64,000 nt of DNA from positions 186,001 through 250,000 of the forward strand of contig JAKFWC010000010.1 in NCBI GenBank assembly GCA_021732975.1, written 5' to 3'. How positions within the stretch are numbered: the first letter of the stretch is position 1; the number at the start of each line of letters is the position of its first letter. Below, piece by piece: positions 41,679-50,098 of this stretch. The notes beneath the pieces were generated by a model that had not been told where the DNA came from, did no database searches, and saw only the letters and a program-made list of their open reading frames with translations. The stretch is from Planctomycetaceae bacterium. GTDB lineage: Bacteria; Planctomycetota; Planctomycetia; Planctomycetales; Planctomycetaceae. The position numbers and the translations under genes were made by a program.

Positions 41679-44096
41679 GTGTCGCGATCAATTGCTCATG
41701 GAATGTATTCTCTTCAGGCCGTGTCGTTCTATCCCGTTGTTGATCGCGCCATTGGCTGTCTACAAGCTGGCGTTCGGTCGGAGCGAATTCTCAAGCTGTT
41801 GAATTGCCAACTCAGTGGAATTGCTTGGATGCCATCACCGCCGGTCGATCACAACCAATCGCGCGAATCGTTGCCTTCGTCTGCGGAAGGAGTTTCTTCC
41901 GCAGACGATTCGATCGACTCGAACGATGCTGGAATCCACATCATCGCGGTCCGGAAGGTTGAACCGATCGGTGAGATCGGAGCCACTGATGCATTGTGTC
42001 CGGTTGACCTCGCAACGATGTTCCGTACGCTTGAAGGGTACGAGTTCCAGTTCGATGACGAACAACATCCGCGGATTTTGGGAAAGGGCGGGTTCGGGCA
42101 AGTTTATCTGGCGATAGAGTACGAATTGAATCGTCCGGTGGCCATTAAAGTCCTGAAGCCCAAATATGTGACGGATCGCGTGCAGGTCTCACAGTTCCAC
42201 CTGGAAGGAGTGCTCACTAGTCAACTTCAACATCCGGGAATTCCCCCGGTCCACGCGATGGGTCTCTGGCTGGGACGCCCCGCGATTGTAATGAAAGCCG
42301 TGGTAGGAAAAACCCTAGCTGCCTATTTAAATGAGCAACGTCAACAGGGGACATCGTCAGGCACAAAGGTCATTGATTACTTTCTGCAAGCCTGCCGAGC
42401 CGTCGCTTATGCACATAAGCGCCAGACCCTGCATCTGGATCTGAAACCCATCAACGTCATGATTGGGGCACAGGATGAGATTCAAGTGATGGATTGGGGG
42501 CTCGGACGATCGGCCAATAAAACTGGCGAATCCGCCCTTCGCGCCGGTACCCCAGAATATATGCCACCCGAGCAAGCCAACGGCGTGACGCACGACATCG
42601 GTCCCCCCTCAGATGTTTTCAGTCTGGGAGCGATGCTGACAGAGATCCTCACTGGAAAGCCGCCGTACGTCGCGACCGGCAAGCTGTCCCCCCTTCAGAT
42701 GGCAAGGGCTGCCAATCTTGCCGAAGTGATGGAACGGCTGAATGCACTGGAAAACGGCGATCCAATGCTCGCCCCGCTCACCGGGCTCGCGCGTTGGTGC
42801 CTGTCGGTGGACCCGGCCATGCGTCCGCCCGATGCGGGCAAGGTTGTCGAGGCGCTGACGCATCATCAGGAAGGATTGCGCCTCCAGGTTCAGGAGGAAA
42901 TCGCCGATCGGGCTCGTCGACAGCAGCAAGCGCTCGTCGATCGGGCTCGTTTTCGCGCACGGGCGACAATCTTCGGGACCACTGCGCTCGTCTTGCTGCT
43001 GACGATGGCCAGCGTTGTCTGGTCGCTTGCCACTATACAAGCCCGCAATGCCGGATTCCTGTCGGAACTCGTCAAGGTCGATAAATTAATCCGTGATGGT
43101 TCTGAGATCGCGATCAACGAGGCCCGTCGGGATCTGGCTATCGTCGAGTCCCACGCGGCTGAGGGATGGGTGACTCGAACCGTCGAACAATTGATCGCTG
43201 AAGCCAACGCCGATCTCGACTTTATCACACAGCGGGACGAAGCCCGGCAGAGTCTCGCCGAATTGACCAATGGACTCGAACTCAACACGGGGACCGCGCT
43301 ACAGTATGGGGCGCTGTTCGAACAATACGGCATTCTTGTCAAGAATACGGACGATGCAGTCAAACGGATTCGGAGTTCGCGGATTCAGGCCGAGCTCCTT
43401 GCGGGACTCGATCATTGGGCGCTCGTTTCCGATGACATCCAGAAGCCGCTCCTTTGGCAAGTGGCCAAAGAGGCGAGCCAACCCGGATGGTTCCAGGAAT
43501 TTCGCACGCCGACCATCCGCGATGACCCTCAAGCGCTGAAGCGACTCGTCACGCGCATCCCCTGGGGCGTCTTGAGTGCGGACGAGTTCGAGAGTGTCGC
43601 GCGGGGGCTGGCTCAACAGGGGCTTCGCGCGGAAAGCTTGGACATCTTGCGGAAGGCTGTTCGGCGATTCCCCAACGACTTCTGGTTGAACTTACTTCTC
43701 GGGCAGGAAGTCGCCGCGGCCATTGCCGAGAGCGACCCACTTCCAACTCGTCACAGCATTGCCAGGGAGTCCATTTCCTATCTTCGAGCCGCACTCGCCA
43801 TCAAAGAGAACGCCCATGTTTATTCCGAAATGGCGCGTGTCTCACTCCTGGGCCATGACCTGGAGGCTGCAGAAGCGGCGGCCAATCAAGCATTGAAGAT
43901 GGACGTCAACGCCATCTCCGCACGGTTCTATCTCGCAAAAATCCGGCTCCGGGAAAACAAGCCGCGCGAAGCCGCGAGCATCGCTCGCCAAGCCCTCGAA
44001 ATGGTGAAGACCCAAAGCCCCGTACAACAATCCCAGTGGGTGCGACGCTTGAATGAACTGATCAAGGAAACGGAGGCGGCTGCCGCTGGAATGTAG
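41679..44096 (+). CDS. Membrane-bound Ser/Thr protein kinase with TPR-like C-terminus
   Basis: The 805-residue product (GTG at 41679; ATG at 41703 or 41829 are possible starts) has a protein kinase domain at about residues 120-390: glycine loop GKGGFGQVY (about 136), VAIK with Lys157, the catalytic loop HLDLKPINVM (Asp254), DWGLGR in place of DFG (Asp272), and PEYMPPEQ as the APE block. The HRD arginine is Leu, as in a minority of planctomycete kinases. A membrane helix near 427-450 separates it from helical repeats of TPR type (about 590-790, for example DLEAAEAAANQALKMDVNAI). Planctomycetes have many kinases of this layout; the targets are unknown. It converges on the PP2C gene, with only six bases between the two stop codons. 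Confidence 0.9.
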   Translation: MSRSIAHGMYSLQAVSFYPVVDRAIGCLQAGVRSERILKLLNCQLSGIAWMPSPPVDHNQSRESLPSSAEGVSSADDSIDSNDAGIHIIAVRKVEPIGEIGATDALCPVDLATMFRTLEGYEFQFDDEQHPRILGKGGFGQVYLAIEYELNRPVAIKVLKPKYVTDRVQVSQFHLEGVLTSQLQHPGIPPVHAMGLWLGRPAIVMKAVVGKTLAAYLNEQRQQGTSSGTKVIDYFLQACRAVAYAHKRQTLHLDLKPINVMIGAQDEIQVMDWGLGRSANKTGESALRAGTPEYMPPEQANGVTHDIGPPSDVFSLGAMLTEILTGKPPYVATGKLSPLQMARAANLAEVMERLNALENGDPMLAPLTGLARWCLSVDPAMRPPDAGKVVEALTHHQEGLRLQVQEEIADRARRQQQALVDRARFRARATIFGTTALVLLLTMASVVWSLATIQARNAGFLSELVKVDKLIRDGSEIAINEARRDLAIVESHAAEGWVTRTVEQLIAEANADLDFITQRDEARQSLAELTNGLELNTGTALQYGALFEQYGILVKNTDDAVKRIRSSRIQAELLAGLDHWALVSDDIQKPLLWQVAKEASQPGWFQEFRTPTIRDDPQALKRLVTRIPWGVLSADEFESVARGLAQQGLRAESLDILRKAVRRFPNDFWLNLLLGQEVAAAIAESDPLPTRHSIARESISYLRAALAIKENAHVYSEMARVSLLGHDLEAAEAAANQALKMDVNAISARFYLAKIRLRENKPREAASIARQALEMVKTQSPVQQSQWVRRLNELIKETEAAAAGM

Positions 44097-44102
44097 ACCG
44101 CC

Positions 44103-45257
44103 TCAGGCCTCCGGATGTTTCTCGTTGATCGCCGCTCCTGCTACCGCCGATGTGCTTTCAGCGTCGACTTCTGCCAACGGCGTGCATTTGACCGCGGGCA
44201 TGTCAAACGTGCCGTCTCCGGCTTTGTTCTGCAGGCTTTCAGAGGATTCAACCAGCGGCCCGATTTCGGCAGCATCAGCGACGTCAGGCTCATTCATCAC
44301 CTCGGCCGGCTCGATTTCTGTTTCGACGTGGTCGTCTGGCACGGCAACGACATCGCCAGGTGACTCCGTTGATAACGGCGTGGCGAGTACGCGGGGACCA
44401 ACCCGCAGAATGACCAGCGTGCAATCATCAATTGGCATCCGCGATTCGGCGCGCAACCGCTCAACTTCGGAATGCCATTCTTCAACGGTCCAATTACTCA
44501 ACCGTTGCCAATCAACTTCACCGTTGTGCTGTTCCAGTTCCGACCACAGCCACTGCCCGACCGCGTCGGTACAAAGGACGAGCATGTCACCCGGTTCGCA
44601 ATTGAACGTCTTCGTCTGAATGCTGAGTTGGCCATCCTGCCCCCGGTTCATGCTGCACACCGCCTGCGGCTTCTGCGCATACGCCGCCGCCGACTGCATG
44701 GGATGCGAAAGCTGCAGTTGACCATCGCGCACGATAAACACGTTGCAATCGCCGATGGCGTGGCACGTCATGGACCAGCTTGTCGTTTGGCAAGCCTCCT
44801 CCGCGGGAGGGCTGGCAACGCTAGTTGAGTCGTCGATACCAACATCGAGATCGTGTTCTGGGCTGGAGTCATGTTCGCCGTTGTTCGCCGCAGCGCTCTC
44901 TGCCGCAGGACGTTCTGCCAACTGCAGCCAGAGGAGCGTGACCCAACCCCCTCCGATCTGGTTCAGCTTCGCGACCTGGTTCCACTTCAGCTTGGGCAAT
45001 TCGATCCGCTCGGACCAGGCTTGTCGATGGGGGGCCAGCCATGTCGTTAAGCTGCCGACGACGCTGGGGTCGGCGGGAGGATCCGTCACCACTGCGGTGG
45101 TCAAGATGTCTGCCCAGGCGCGCGAAAAAATCGCCGACGACACTCCATCGGCGATGGCCGCGACCCCGCACTCCGGATTCCAATCGGCCGCGTCTTCGTA
45201 TTCCTGTTCGTACCCGGACGTTTTCGGTGCCCAGAATGACTGAACGACTTCAAACAT
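44103..45257 (-). CDS. PP2C-type protein phosphatase (TerY-P triad, YegK-like)
   Basis: The 384-residue product has a PP2C fold at about residues 5-290: AAIADGVSSA with the first metal Asp (D37), IGDCNVFIVRDG, LVLCTDAVGQWL (normally SDG) and IDDCTLVILRV with the last metal Asp. So all metal-binding aspartates are present. The acidic C-terminal tail (about 300-384) has no known domain. GAGGTG four bases upstream is a strong ribosome site. It is the last gene of the seven-gene minus-strand group. PP2C next to vWA and a YegI-like kinase is the layout of the TerY-P triad, where it would reverse phosphorylation by the kinase. It probably acts in the cytoplasm. Confidence 0.85.
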   Translation of the reverse strand: MFEVVQSFWAPKTSGYEQEYEDAADWNPECGVAAIADGVSSAIFSRAWADILTTAVVTDPPADPSVVGSLTTWLAPHRQAWSERIELPKLKWNQVAKLNQIGGGWVTLLWLQLAERPAAESAAANNGEHDSSPEHDLDVGIDDSTSVASPPAEEACQTTSWSMTCHAIGDCNVFIVRDGQLQLSHPMQSAAAYAQKPQAVCSMNRGQDGQLSIQTKTFNCEPGDMLVLCTDAVGQWLWSELEQHNGEVDWQRLSNWTVEEWHSEVERLRAESRMPIDDCTLVILRVGPRVLATPLSTESPGDVVAVPDDHVETEIEPAEVMNEPDVADAAEIGPLVESSESLQNKAGDGTFDMPAVKCTPLAEVDAESTSAVAGAAINEKHPEA

Positions 45258-45382
45258 CTGTCACCTCAAGCTCGGTTATTAGGCCGCGCCGGCAGTGAGC
45301 CCAACCCACTACAGCTACGAACGATCGCGGTCGAAACAATGTCACTATCAGTTTGCGATGCCGGCCGAGATCGACTTCCACA

Positions 45383-47281
45383 TTAAACCGTCAATCCCAC
45401 ACGCAGCGATTCGGCCAGCACGTCGAACTCGGCATTCACTGTCAGGCCGCGAGACTCAGGAACGACGATTCCCGGACGGGACACCTCGCCGGTCGCCGCA
45501 CCCATCAGCGGGCCACTCACTTCAAACACGGCCTGCAATTCCGGTAACCCCAACCCCTCGGCGCTCGTCGGGTACGTCACAGCCGGGTGAGGAGCATCCG
45601 GCAGCAGCACATGATATTGCGTCACAGGAATGCCAATCGCAGCGAGCTCGCCTGCTGCGCTATGAACGTCCTCCGAAGGCCAGCCGGCGCGGGAGAAATG
45701 GACGACGACGGCCTCACGCACCATGCCACCATGTTGTTGACTCCAACCGTCAATCAAACGGCTGACATGTTGTGCGGCGGCAACCAGCGAACCGGGCCCC
45801 GCACTCTCCGCTTCCACGTAGATCGGCTTTTTGATCGGAATGCTGATCAGTCCGCCAATCCCATTGGAATGCTCTTCCACGGTCTCTTCGATGCGGATCG
45901 CCGCCGTCGCGAGATCGGCGTCGGTCACCCATTCGCGGCCGGCTTGATCGGCGCTCCACGGTTCGGTGCGCACATCGGTGTTGCCGCCGTCATCGCCGGC
46001 ATACGTCACCATCGCGACGTGCAGTTGACCGGTAGGCTTCTTCGAGAGAAGACCAAGCGATCGATTCAGCCGTTCCTGCAACTTGCTGAACGGAGAATTC
46101 AATGCTGATCCATAGGGGTCCGCCAGCGAGCGATCGAGCAGAAACACCGCGGCGCGCGGACCCGTCCGTTCGACCGGTGCAGGTGGCATCCAACTGCTAT
46201 CGACGACCACTTCGGTTAGTGCCGCATCTGGCGTGAGAGAATCCGACGGCGTCTCGACAGGTGCCTCCGGTGGGGTCTCCGCCATCGGCGTGATGGGTGC
46301 CGCCTCCGGGACAATCGGCGCGACGACAGGAGCAGGTGCCGAAGGCGCGGGAACCAGGGGGGCGACTGGAGCCGCCGCGATCGCCGAGGGATCCGTTCCG
46401 CTGGTGGCACCGTCCAGATGAGTCTCCACAAGGTTCAAGGCCTGCGCGACATCAGCCAGCCGCGCATTGAATAGCATCCCGACCGCCTGCGGCTGCAGAG
46501 ACTGCTTGCGGGCCTGCAGCGCAGACTTCCAGTCCTCCGGCAACGGCGAGCACCGCTTGAAGAGATCCTTCTGCGCCCCTGCCGGCAGGTAGAAGATATT
46601 CGAGGGATACAGCGTCGGCGTCACCGATCGGCTGGAGCGGAGGTGAATCTGCAGAATGATCGGATTCGAAGGATGCTGGCGGAGTTGCTCGATGACGCGC
46701 TGTGGATTCCCGTCCGCGGATGTCGACGCGAACAGATGCACAATCACCGGTCTTCGTCCGACCGCTCCGAACGACGACCATTCGGTCAACAGTTCGGCAC
46801 ACCGAGTCCACCCCGCGAGTTGAGCCGCTTTCCCGGCCGTTCGCGGTTCCAGCCAGACCGGAAACTCAACGTTCTGAACCGTCGCTCCCCCGGGGGCTGT
46901 GGGGGGAAGACGGCGCGTTCTTTGTTCGACGCGGACCGGTTCTGCGATCACCGTTGGCAACGGAATCCAAGTTCGCCCGGCAAGCCCCGCTCCCCATCGA
47001 GCACTGACGGCCGCTGCTCCGTCGGCATCGGTGGCATAACCGATGAGCGCGATATCGGCCGCACTGTGCCCCGCGGTCCGCTTGATCCAGGCATTCACAG
47101 CCGTCGCCAGACGAATAGCCTTCGAGTTGGGATTCGCAACCACAGGAGCCGGCGACTTTCCCGGGACCGGAGGCGGTCCCGGAGGGGCATTGGTCGGCCC
47201 GGTCGGGCCATCGTCGGGAAAGTCCGACGCCATCGCGGCCGATTCGTCAATCAGAAACAAAACGCAGCCCGCTGTGGACAT
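45383..47281 (-). CDS. Protein with two von Willebrand A-like domains, metal sites degenerate
   Basis: A 632-residue product with two vWA-like domains. The first (about residues 1-250) starts with CVLFLIDESAAM, where the MIDAS motif DxSxS appears as D12-E-S14-A-A; the second (about 375-600) with AVFLLDRSLADP, again lacking the last serine of DxSxS. A Pro/Ala/Val-rich linker (about 290-370) separates the two. A later block, REAVVVHFSRAGW, is a typical vWA strand and loop. Metal-dependent binding may therefore be weak or lost. It follows the vWA protein encoded at 47461-48315 in the operon. TerY-like vWA proteins are thought to act as adaptors; this pair could form a complex. AAAGG nine bases upstream supports the start. 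Confidence 0.8.
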   Translation of the reverse strand: MSTAGCVLFLIDESAAMASDFPDDGPTGPTNAPPGPPPVPGKSPAPVVANPNSKAIRLATAVNAWIKRTAGHSAADIALIGYATDADGAAAVSARWGAGLAGRTWIPLPTVIAEPVRVEQRTRRLPPTAPGGATVQNVEFPVWLEPRTAGKAAQLAGWTRCAELLTEWSSFGAVGRRPVIVHLFASTSADGNPQRVIEQLRQHPSNPIILQIHLRSSRSVTPTLYPSNIFYLPAGAQKDLFKRCSPLPEDWKSALQARKQSLQPQAVGMLFNARLADVAQALNLVETHLDGATSGTDPSAIAAAPVAPLVPAPSAPAPVVAPIVPEAAPITPMAETPPEAPVETPSDSLTPDAALTEVVVDSSWMPPAPVERTGPRAAVFLLDRSLADPYGSALNSPFSKLQERLNRSLGLLSKKPTGQLHVAMVTYAGDDGGNTDVRTEPWSADQAGREWVTDADLATAAIRIEETVEEHSNGIGGLISIPIKKPIYVEAESAGPGSLVAAAQHVSRLIDGWSQQHGGMVREAVVVHFSRAGWPSEDVHSAAGELAAIGIPVTQYHVLLPDAPHPAVTYPTSAEGLGLPELQAVFEVSGPLMGAATGEVSRPGIVVPESRGLTVNAEFDVLAESLRVGLTV

Positions 47282-47460
47282 GATCGCAGCCTTTTATTGC
47301 AAGGGATCAGCTAGACCCTCAGACCTCGGTGCACATCTTCGCCGCAGAGATTTCACAAGCACGCCCCGTCGTGGCTGCCTTTGCCAAAGTGCTGGCACCC
47401 AAGTCGGTTGTCCGCACTTCGGGCGTCTCAATTGGACCTTGCAGCCATCGCTCGCGTCTT
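47282..47460. other. Gap in the operon with a possible broken zinc-ribbon remnant
   Basis: Between the two vWA genes lie 179 bases. On the minus strand one frame reads KVQLRRPKCGQPTWVPA and another LAKAATTGRACEISAAKMC, which together look like a CPKCGQ-type zinc ribbon broken by a frameshift. There is no start site. This is weak evidence. Confidence 0.3.
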
Positions 47461-48315
47461 CTACCGCAGATTCGCGACCATCGTGCCGAAGTCGAGCAGT
47501 TGCAGCAGGTTGACCATGTCAGCGTTGAAGACCATTGCCCGCGAACCGGGCTGAACTGGAATGCCTTCGGCCTGTGCGCGCGACACGATGGACTCCGGCA
47601 GGACACTCGACATGTTGAACATCGTGCGAGCCCACTCATCCGGCATCACTTCACTGCTCGCAGGGTAGACGAGCGGGTCGGCCTTCGTCATCGACAGGTG
47701 GCAATTGATGAACAAGACGTTGCCATCCTCCGTTCCCAGGCCCTGGATGGCTTCCACGTAGGGGAGCGGATCCCCTTCGCTGGATTCCCCGTCCGAGATG
47801 TGAATCACCAGCGGCGGAAAGCTGCTGGGATGTTCGGCACACCAATTCTCCAGAACCTGATATGCGTAATGGAACATCGTGCACATCGGCGTCCCCCCGT
47901 CGGCGACAGGGTCGATCCAGATTGGAACCTGCGTGGGCATTTCCTGCAATTCACCAGTGTCCGGATCATAATACTGCTGGTTCAACGTATCGATCCGTGC
48001 CACGTTGGCCTCGATATCACTGATCCGCACGATGGGTTGTTCTGCCAGCGGTCCTTTCAGGCACGGCTCAATGATGGGGTTTGCCATCGCGTCAGTACGA
48101 TAGCCGAACACACCGATATTCGCATAATCGCGCACCCCTTCTCCGCCGGTACACTTCACTACCATGTTCTGCAGCCAACTGTTGAGCGCGAGCGCCAACT
48201 GATCGCATTTCCGCACGGACACATTCCCGCCGAACGGGTCGGTCATCGAGCCGGATTGATCCAGCAGGAACAGGAAACAACCCGGTGTCTGACGAGTGAA
48301 ACGTGCGGAGTACAT
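47461..48315 (-). CDS. von Willebrand A domain protein (TerY-like) with intact MIDAS
   Basis: The 284-residue product is essentially one vWA domain: FLFLLDQSGSMTDPFGG carries a full MIDAS motif (D19-x-S21-x-S23), DGGTPMCTMFHYAYQV supplies the conserved Thr, and VIHISDGESSEGDP supplies the Asp. This is the layout of TerY-type proteins (E. coli YegL), which occur beside PP2C and a YegI-type kinase. The C-terminus ends after GTMVANLR with no TerY_C zinc domain. A metal-dependent binding role is expected. AAGGA ten bases upstream supports the ATG. It is the fifth gene of the minus-strand group, 132 bases after the uncharacterised gene. Confidence 0.88.
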   Translation of the reverse strand: MYSARFTRQTPGCFLFLLDQSGSMTDPFGGNVSVRKCDQLALALNSWLQNMVVKCTGGEGVRDYANIGVFGYRTDAMANPIIEPCLKGPLAEQPIVRISDIEANVARIDTLNQQYYDPDTGELQEMPTQVPIWIDPVADGGTPMCTMFHYAYQVLENWCAEHPSSFPPLVIHISDGESSEGDPLPYVEAIQGLGTEDGNVLFINCHLSMTKADPLVYPASSEVMPDEWARTMFNMSSVLPESIVSRAQAEGIPVQPGSRAMVFNADMVNLLQLLDFGTMVANLR

Positions 48316-48447
48316 CGCGGAGGGTTCCTTATGCGAAGACGGTGAAGTGGTCGAGATCGAATCGCAGCATTTGAAAGCGAAACCAGTGACAGTGAAACGC
48401 GGGAGGGACAGACGCGGCGGATTCAGCGACCGCTGCTGCCGAGGAGA

Positions 48448-50019
48448 CTACCGACGATACAGCGATTCCACAATGCTCCAGTGCTCCAAAACGTCGCTGA
48501 TCAATTTCTGGTCGGCGGTGAAACTGAGATCGGGTGCCAGACGGTGCTTGCCAGTCCCCGATCGTTCCCAGAACTGCTTCATCTGGCGGTAATAAGCAGC
48601 AAGTTGTTTTTCCTGAGCCGCACACTGCGCCTGCAAGGCTTTCCAGGAATCACTCTGATCCAGGTTCTTTAGCAATTCATCCCTGGCCTTGTTAAACTCA
48701 TTCACGATTCGCATCTCTTCCGGAGAGATCACCTTTGAGAATCCACTTCCTTCACGAAGATATCGATACTCTCCATTGGTGGTAATCTTCGCATCTTTCT
48801 CAAAATCATAGGGGTAAATCCAGTAACCACTGTCAAGTCCGATTTTACCATCCCAATGTGCCAGCCAGATCCGATCAGATAGATAGAAGTCGTATACAGG
48901 CAACTTCGGCTCCGCGGTTTTCTTTGCCGCCAGCCACAGTTCCACAGCCTCTTTGAAATCCTTGAGCAGATCGTCCCGATGTGCGCCGGTGTCGATGATC
49001 GGCTGCATCTTCTGCAGCAGTTCGGCCATCGACTTTGGTGCATTCTTCTTCGATACGAGGCTTTCCTTCAAACTGAGATACAACCCTTCACCCACAAGGC
49101 GGTCAATCTCCTTCGATACCTTTTCCGTGTGCTCGATTTCCTCGGGTAGCCGGGCTTCGCCGTCACTGGTCGCCTTAGCTTTCTTCTCCAGTTGGATGAG
49201 CGCCGTCCGCCGGGACTCCAGCATGGCCGCCGTGGGTTTCGCATTTCCGACGGGCATCGGAGGATTCCAACAGGCCCAGAAGTCCACGCGCCGCTTCAGT
49301 TCTTTGTGCTGCTCGACAATGGTGGGGAAATTGTCGATGGAAGCCGTGCCCGATTTGGTGCTCTTCAGATCCGTCAGTTGCTGACTCCATTTCCGCAGGT
49401 CCACATCGGAAATTCGGCTCAACGCCGAACTTTCAGTATTCGTGCGGTCGGACAAATCGCGGCTGACAACATTCAGCTTGTCCAGAAAGTGTTGCGTGGC
49501 TTTGCGGTCTTTGCTCATCTCCAGCAGTCGTTGCGGCCAGTCTTTAAGTGACGGGACTGCCGCAGCGACGGGGGCCAATTCAGCCGCAAAACTGGCGAGC
49601 TGTTCTTCCACAAGGACACTGAGTGGTCGCTGACCAATGTGCTTCTCGGCAATCTCGAAGGCTTCCCGGGAGCTATTCAGCTTCGCCAGCGAACTGCCGA
49701 GTTCGTCCCATGCCTTGTCGTTGCTGCCCGGAACGGCCGGCACGTTTAATGGTGGTGCCACGAAACCCGTGCGGAAAAACTCCGTCACTGGCAGTCCGGC
49801 AGCACTGTCCTTCCGCGCCCGAATGGCCTCCGGCCCGCCCGCCAATTGAGCCTTGATCTCATCGATCCTGACGCCGGCACCAGCGCTCACCACTTCCTTC
49901 CCCTGCCGGTTTGTCGTCTCTTGCGACCAGGCCGCCCGCAACGTCTGCAGCGTCACAAACAAGACCGGCGCAACGGCAAAAAGCGTTGCCAGCAGCAGAA
50001 CTCGCGATGTCGTGAACAT
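48448..50019 (-). CDS. Uncharacterised membrane-anchored protein in the GTPase operon
   Basis: I do not recognise the family. The 523-residue product has one N-terminal membrane helix or signal (VLLLATLFAVAPVLFVTLQTL, about residues 7-27). The rest is hydrophilic and mostly helical, with charged stretches that suggest coiled coils (about 100-160 and 260-340). A more compact segment with aromatic residues (YDFYLSDRIWLAHWDGK, about 372-390, then GYWIYPYDFEKDAK) lies before the C-terminus. It should face the periplasm. Its place between the GAP1-like and vWA genes, with 79 and 132 bases of spacing, suggests that it is part of the same system. It has no obvious catalytic motif. Confidence 0.7.
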   Translation of the reverse strand: MFTTSRVLLLATLFAVAPVLFVTLQTLRAAWSQETTNRQGKEVVSAGAGVRIDEIKAQLAGGPEAIRARKDSAAGLPVTEFFRTGFVAPPLNVPAVPGSNDKAWDELGSSLAKLNSSREAFEIAEKHIGQRPLSVLVEEQLASFAAELAPVAAAVPSLKDWPQRLLEMSKDRKATQHFLDKLNVVSRDLSDRTNTESSALSRISDVDLRKWSQQLTDLKSTKSGTASIDNFPTIVEQHKELKRRVDFWACWNPPMPVGNAKPTAAMLESRRTALIQLEKKAKATSDGEARLPEEIEHTEKVSKEIDRLVGEGLYLSLKESLVSKKNAPKSMAELLQKMQPIIDTGAHRDDLLKDFKEAVELWLAAKKTAEPKLPVYDFYLSDRIWLAHWDGKIGLDSGYWIYPYDFEKDAKITTNGEYRYLREGSGFSKVISPEEMRIVNEFNKARDELLKNLDQSDSWKALQAQCAAQEKQLAAYYRQMKQFWERSGTGKHRLAPDLSFTADQKLISDVLEHWSIVESLYRR

Positions 50020-50098
50020 GCCTGGGGAAAGTCCTTATCATTACGGTCTGTATTCGATGCGAGATTTGCGTGTGTCGAAGTAGACTAAAAAACAATAG

